From the NCBI RefSeq assembly GCF_008831285.2, contig NC_045144.1:22089716-22153715 (forward strand): a DNA stretch of 64,000 nucleotides, given 5' to 3'. Source of the stretch: Nymphaea colorata (taxonomy: Eukaryota > Streptophyta > Magnoliopsida > Nymphaeales > Nymphaeaceae). The notes under the pieces are model-generated. The model saw only the letters and a program-made list of their open reading frames with translations, was not told the DNA's origin and made no database searches. Positions 63,690 to 64,000 of this stretch are shown in pieces; position 1 is the first letter of the stretch, and each line of letters begins with the position of its first letter. A program made the translations under genes and the position numbers.

Positions 63690-64000
63690 TGTTATAGAAT
63701 ACTATTTTTGACATAATCCCATATGAACAACTTGGAAACTAAATGCTGAAAGCAAAATGAATTTTGTAACATGGGGAAGAGTAAGAGGAAGAGGTTTCAT
63801 ATAATCAATGATAATCACTAACCAAAACATGTAACAATATGATAAATATAAAGGAATTTTTGTAAATATGGAAAGGGCAAATAATCAGCCACTTTAGACG
63901 ATCAAGGACACTTTTTTTATCATATCCTGGACCACCTATAGTTATGTAACGGCCGTATTGATTGTGATATGGCCAATCCATGACATCATAACATTTGGAA
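63689..64000. other. Gene-free spacer to window end
   Basis: Nothing recognisable. Confidence 0.4.

Overview
The window is nuclear DNA from a seed plant, most likely a flowering plant. It is AT-rich and dominated by plant LTR retrotransposons and DNA transposons, with long TA and CT microsatellites. The one cellular gene that looks intact is split by canonical GT-AG introns. I cannot name the species from the sequence.

Region by region: 1-2.1 kb is mostly unassigned, with a possible CACTA-type terminus. At 1.9-6.65 kb lies a dead Ty1/copia element (+ strand, LTR end, PBS, gag-pol with many stops), fused head-on to the 3' half of a Ty3/gypsy (Tekay chromovirus) pol. At 7.2-10.4 kb is a DNA element bounded by about 20-bp terminal inverted repeats. 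It carries intron-containing pieces of at least two, probably three, unrelated genes: isovaleryl-CoA dehydrogenase, a PPR protein and a Yippee-like protein. A second, shorter member of the same TIR family lies inverted at 11.4-12.4 kb. The cellular gene (14.57-18.97 kb, + strand, six visible exons) encodes a basic protein with NUMOD3-type motifs; its 5' end was not found. The stretch from 19 to 34.7 kb has no gene. It holds short tandem duplications, microsatellites, a possible SINE, a degenerate minisatellite and a 3-kb foldback element with arms of about 0.8-0.9 kb.

The right half (34.7-60.4 kb) is one nested structure. An old Ty3/gypsy element of the Tat/Ogre type (- strand, LTRs of about 2.95 kb, TSD ATAAG) carries an extra DUF7745-like ORF ahead of gag and an additional RNase H. 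Its pol is split at 40403/51299 by a younger Tekay chromovirus (- strand, LTRs of about 3.03 kb, TSD GGATT, tRNA-iMet PBS, PPT, C-terminal chromodomain). The last 3.6 kb is repeats and TA arrays, including an inverted copy of a repeat seen at 32.9 kb.

The genes do not form a pathway. The window is a transposon graveyard around one split gene, and the transduplicating TIR element next to that gene is the most unusual object.
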